Shown: in pieces, positions 62,359 to 64,000 of the stretch
Position numbering within the stretch: position 1 is the stretch's first letter
How the letters are laid out: each line of letters starts with the position of its first letter
NCBI GenBank assembly: GCA_025677815.1
Contig: JAIXMP010000061.1
Coordinates: 1-64,000, forward strand
Origin: Phascolomyces articulosus
Lineage: Eukaryota > Mucoromycota > Mucoromycetes > Mucorales > Lichtheimiaceae
DNA: 64,000 bases
Direction: 5' to 3'
Notes under the pieces: model-generated
The model's database searches: none
What the model saw: the letters and a program-made list of their open reading frames with translations, nothing else
What the model was told of the DNA's origin: nothing
Position numbers and translations under genes: made by a program

Positions 62359-64000
62359 TTCTCTTTTCATTAAAGTCACACAAAAATCCCTAAAGAATCA
62401 TTACTTTTTCTATAAAGAAAAAGAATTTCTGTGTGTCAATAATAAAAATAAAGAAAACGTGCCGAAACTTCCATATTTATTGACAATTCACCGTGAATAA
62501 TACACACACATAACACTGGTGATTTATCAATGTGACTCACTCACTTATTTCAATTGTTCTATCATAGAATTCTATTATATTATAATAGACAACGAGATAA
62601 TCGTGGCTGATAATTCTTATCAATTCATAATAAACAGAGTGGCGGCGGCGTCGTCGTTGTCATCGGTGGGCACCGACCACCACCACCAGCCTTTTCCTTG
62701 TTAATTATAATTATAGGTTTACAATAATAATAAAAAATATCATCCACTATCATTTCTTTGGTTACACGTTCCATAAAAATAAATGGTGTGAAAAGATGAT
62801 GGACAATGAAAAAAAAACCCCTCTGGGTGAATTTTTTTCCCTTTTTCGTATACTAACTCTTGACATGATAACATCAACTATTAGTAATGACTACTAATAG
62901 TATATATATACAACATATTAGACTCTACTTGGTTCTACCGATAATATATAAATAGAGTAATTCGAAAATGTTACAAGTTGATTTTGATACATGTTAAATA
63001 GAGAAAGAAAACGCAAATTTTCCAAAAAAGGAGAATAGTCAAAGGGGAACACAAAAAATTATTTTTACTATTAGAATGTTCTTCGGTTTCATACTCCTCT
63101 CTAATCCTTCTTCTCCTTCCCCTCTTCCTCCCCCCCCAAAAAAAAGTTGCTACGCAATTTTTATATATAAATTAAGGTAAGTAATACCATTAAAGATGAT
63201 GAGAATCAAACCCTTCGATTTTAGAAGCATCAATGATGATGTGACATTCTATCATGGAAAATTGTATTTGTTACACAAAAGAAAATGTGCATGAATTGTC
63301 AATCCTAGCCACTGAATTGTTCTAAAAAGAAGAGTCGTCATGCATCATTATTACTTTTATTTGACATCATGATGACATGTACATTAATTCAAGGAAAAAG
63401 GAAATCCTAGGTTAATAAAAAAAACCATCGATCAAAAGTATAACCTTTTGTCGGTTTGATGAATTTATTGATATCGTTTTTAGAATGATATACTTTCACT
63501 ACATAATAAACAAAATTGATCATCTTTATTTATAAAATATATTATAAAATAAAAGGAAGGAGTTGAATTTGTTTATCTTTTATTACGTTTCAAAATACCT
63601 TATCGTGTTGTAGTTGAAAGAAATGCATTTTTTATAAGATAATCGGGTATATTATAATAAACTTGGTGTTCCAGGTAATACTAATATCTATTCAGGGAGG
63701 ATATTATATCACTTAATGTGTTAAAATACATATAAGAAAAGAGTGATTTACACAATTAAATGAAAAGACCAGCAAAAAGTATAAAATGAAAGTTCGCGCG
63801 GTAACTTTTCATTATTCACAAAATAACCCAGTTCTTTTCCTTCTGCTGTTGTTAGTAGAAGAGTATGTATATCAATAATCATGGCCATAATAACGTCCTA
63901 AAATTGCTTTCCCATATAAATGAATTTGCGGACGAATATTTCATATTATCATTATAATAGATTTTTGGAATGTGGATGTGATATCATTATAATTGATTAT

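Larger units (their letters stand above)
60292..64000. other. Right-end gene-free region
   Basis: No gene supported over 3.7 kb. It holds many simple repeats (see separate entries). A GC-rich island at 62636-62700 (GCGGCGGCGTCGTCG) ends a 61-codon open frame of low complexity. The last 900 bp are AT-rich with no recognisable element. Confidence 0.5.

Overview
The window is nuclear DNA from a filamentous fungus, most likely Mucoromycota (order Mucorales). It is AT-rich, with short spliceosomal introns (about 45-130 bp, GTAAGT-like donors, TAG/CAG acceptors), many microsatellites, and small eukaryotic genes. A secreted CotH-family protein, a lineage-typical gene, supports the placement. Species is not determinable from this window.

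Layout. 1-2465: relic DNA with an LTR-like repeat. 2466-3707 (-): ribosomal protein RPL19, whose start codon is split by an intron. 6282-6917 (+): a small protein with a DDHD-phospholipase-like N-terminal module. 6.9-14.2 kb: gene desert with a decayed duplicated module. 14185-16614: pogo/Tigger-type DNA transposon with perfect 22-bp terminal inverted repeats and one in-frame stop. It abuts a 5'-truncated LINE (16628-17594) flanked by a 13-bp target duplication. 18098-18579 (-): small two-helix membrane protein. 20872-25296 (+): full-length ABCB/MDR transporter in six exons. 25686-27816 (-): CotH-family secreted kinase-fold protein. 29220-29748 (+): BORCS6-like subunit. 30036-31459 (-): PEX7. 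32461-33967 (+): TOM40. 34828-37474 (+): one 12-exon gene joining an alpha/beta hydrolase to a tyrosine phosphatase. 37770-39724 (+): F-box protein. 40958-43770 (+): TBC Rab-GAP. 43.8-49.8 kb: second gene desert with retroelement debris, including an inverted copy of the LTR-like repeat at the left end. 49861-50541 (+): intronless AzoR-type flavoprotein. 51757-53138 (-): TLC-domain membrane protein. 53723-55955 (-): SAM methyltransferase with a putative N-myristoylation signal and a 13-nt micro-exon. 59207-60291 (+): C2H2 zinc-finger factor. 60.3-64 kb: no supported gene.

The genes do not form one pathway. They cover organelle biogenesis (TOM40, PEX7), membrane traffic (TBC GAP, BORC subunit), export (ABCB), translation (RPL19), protein turnover (F-box) and the cell surface (CotH). 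Exon junctions were worked out by hand from reading-frame continuity and family similarity; all multi-exon models close in frame. The points most worth a second look are the hydrolase-phosphatase fusion, the nearly intact pogo element with a C-terminal PCNA-binding-like motif, the split RPL19 start codon, and the methyltransferase with its myristoylation-like N terminus.
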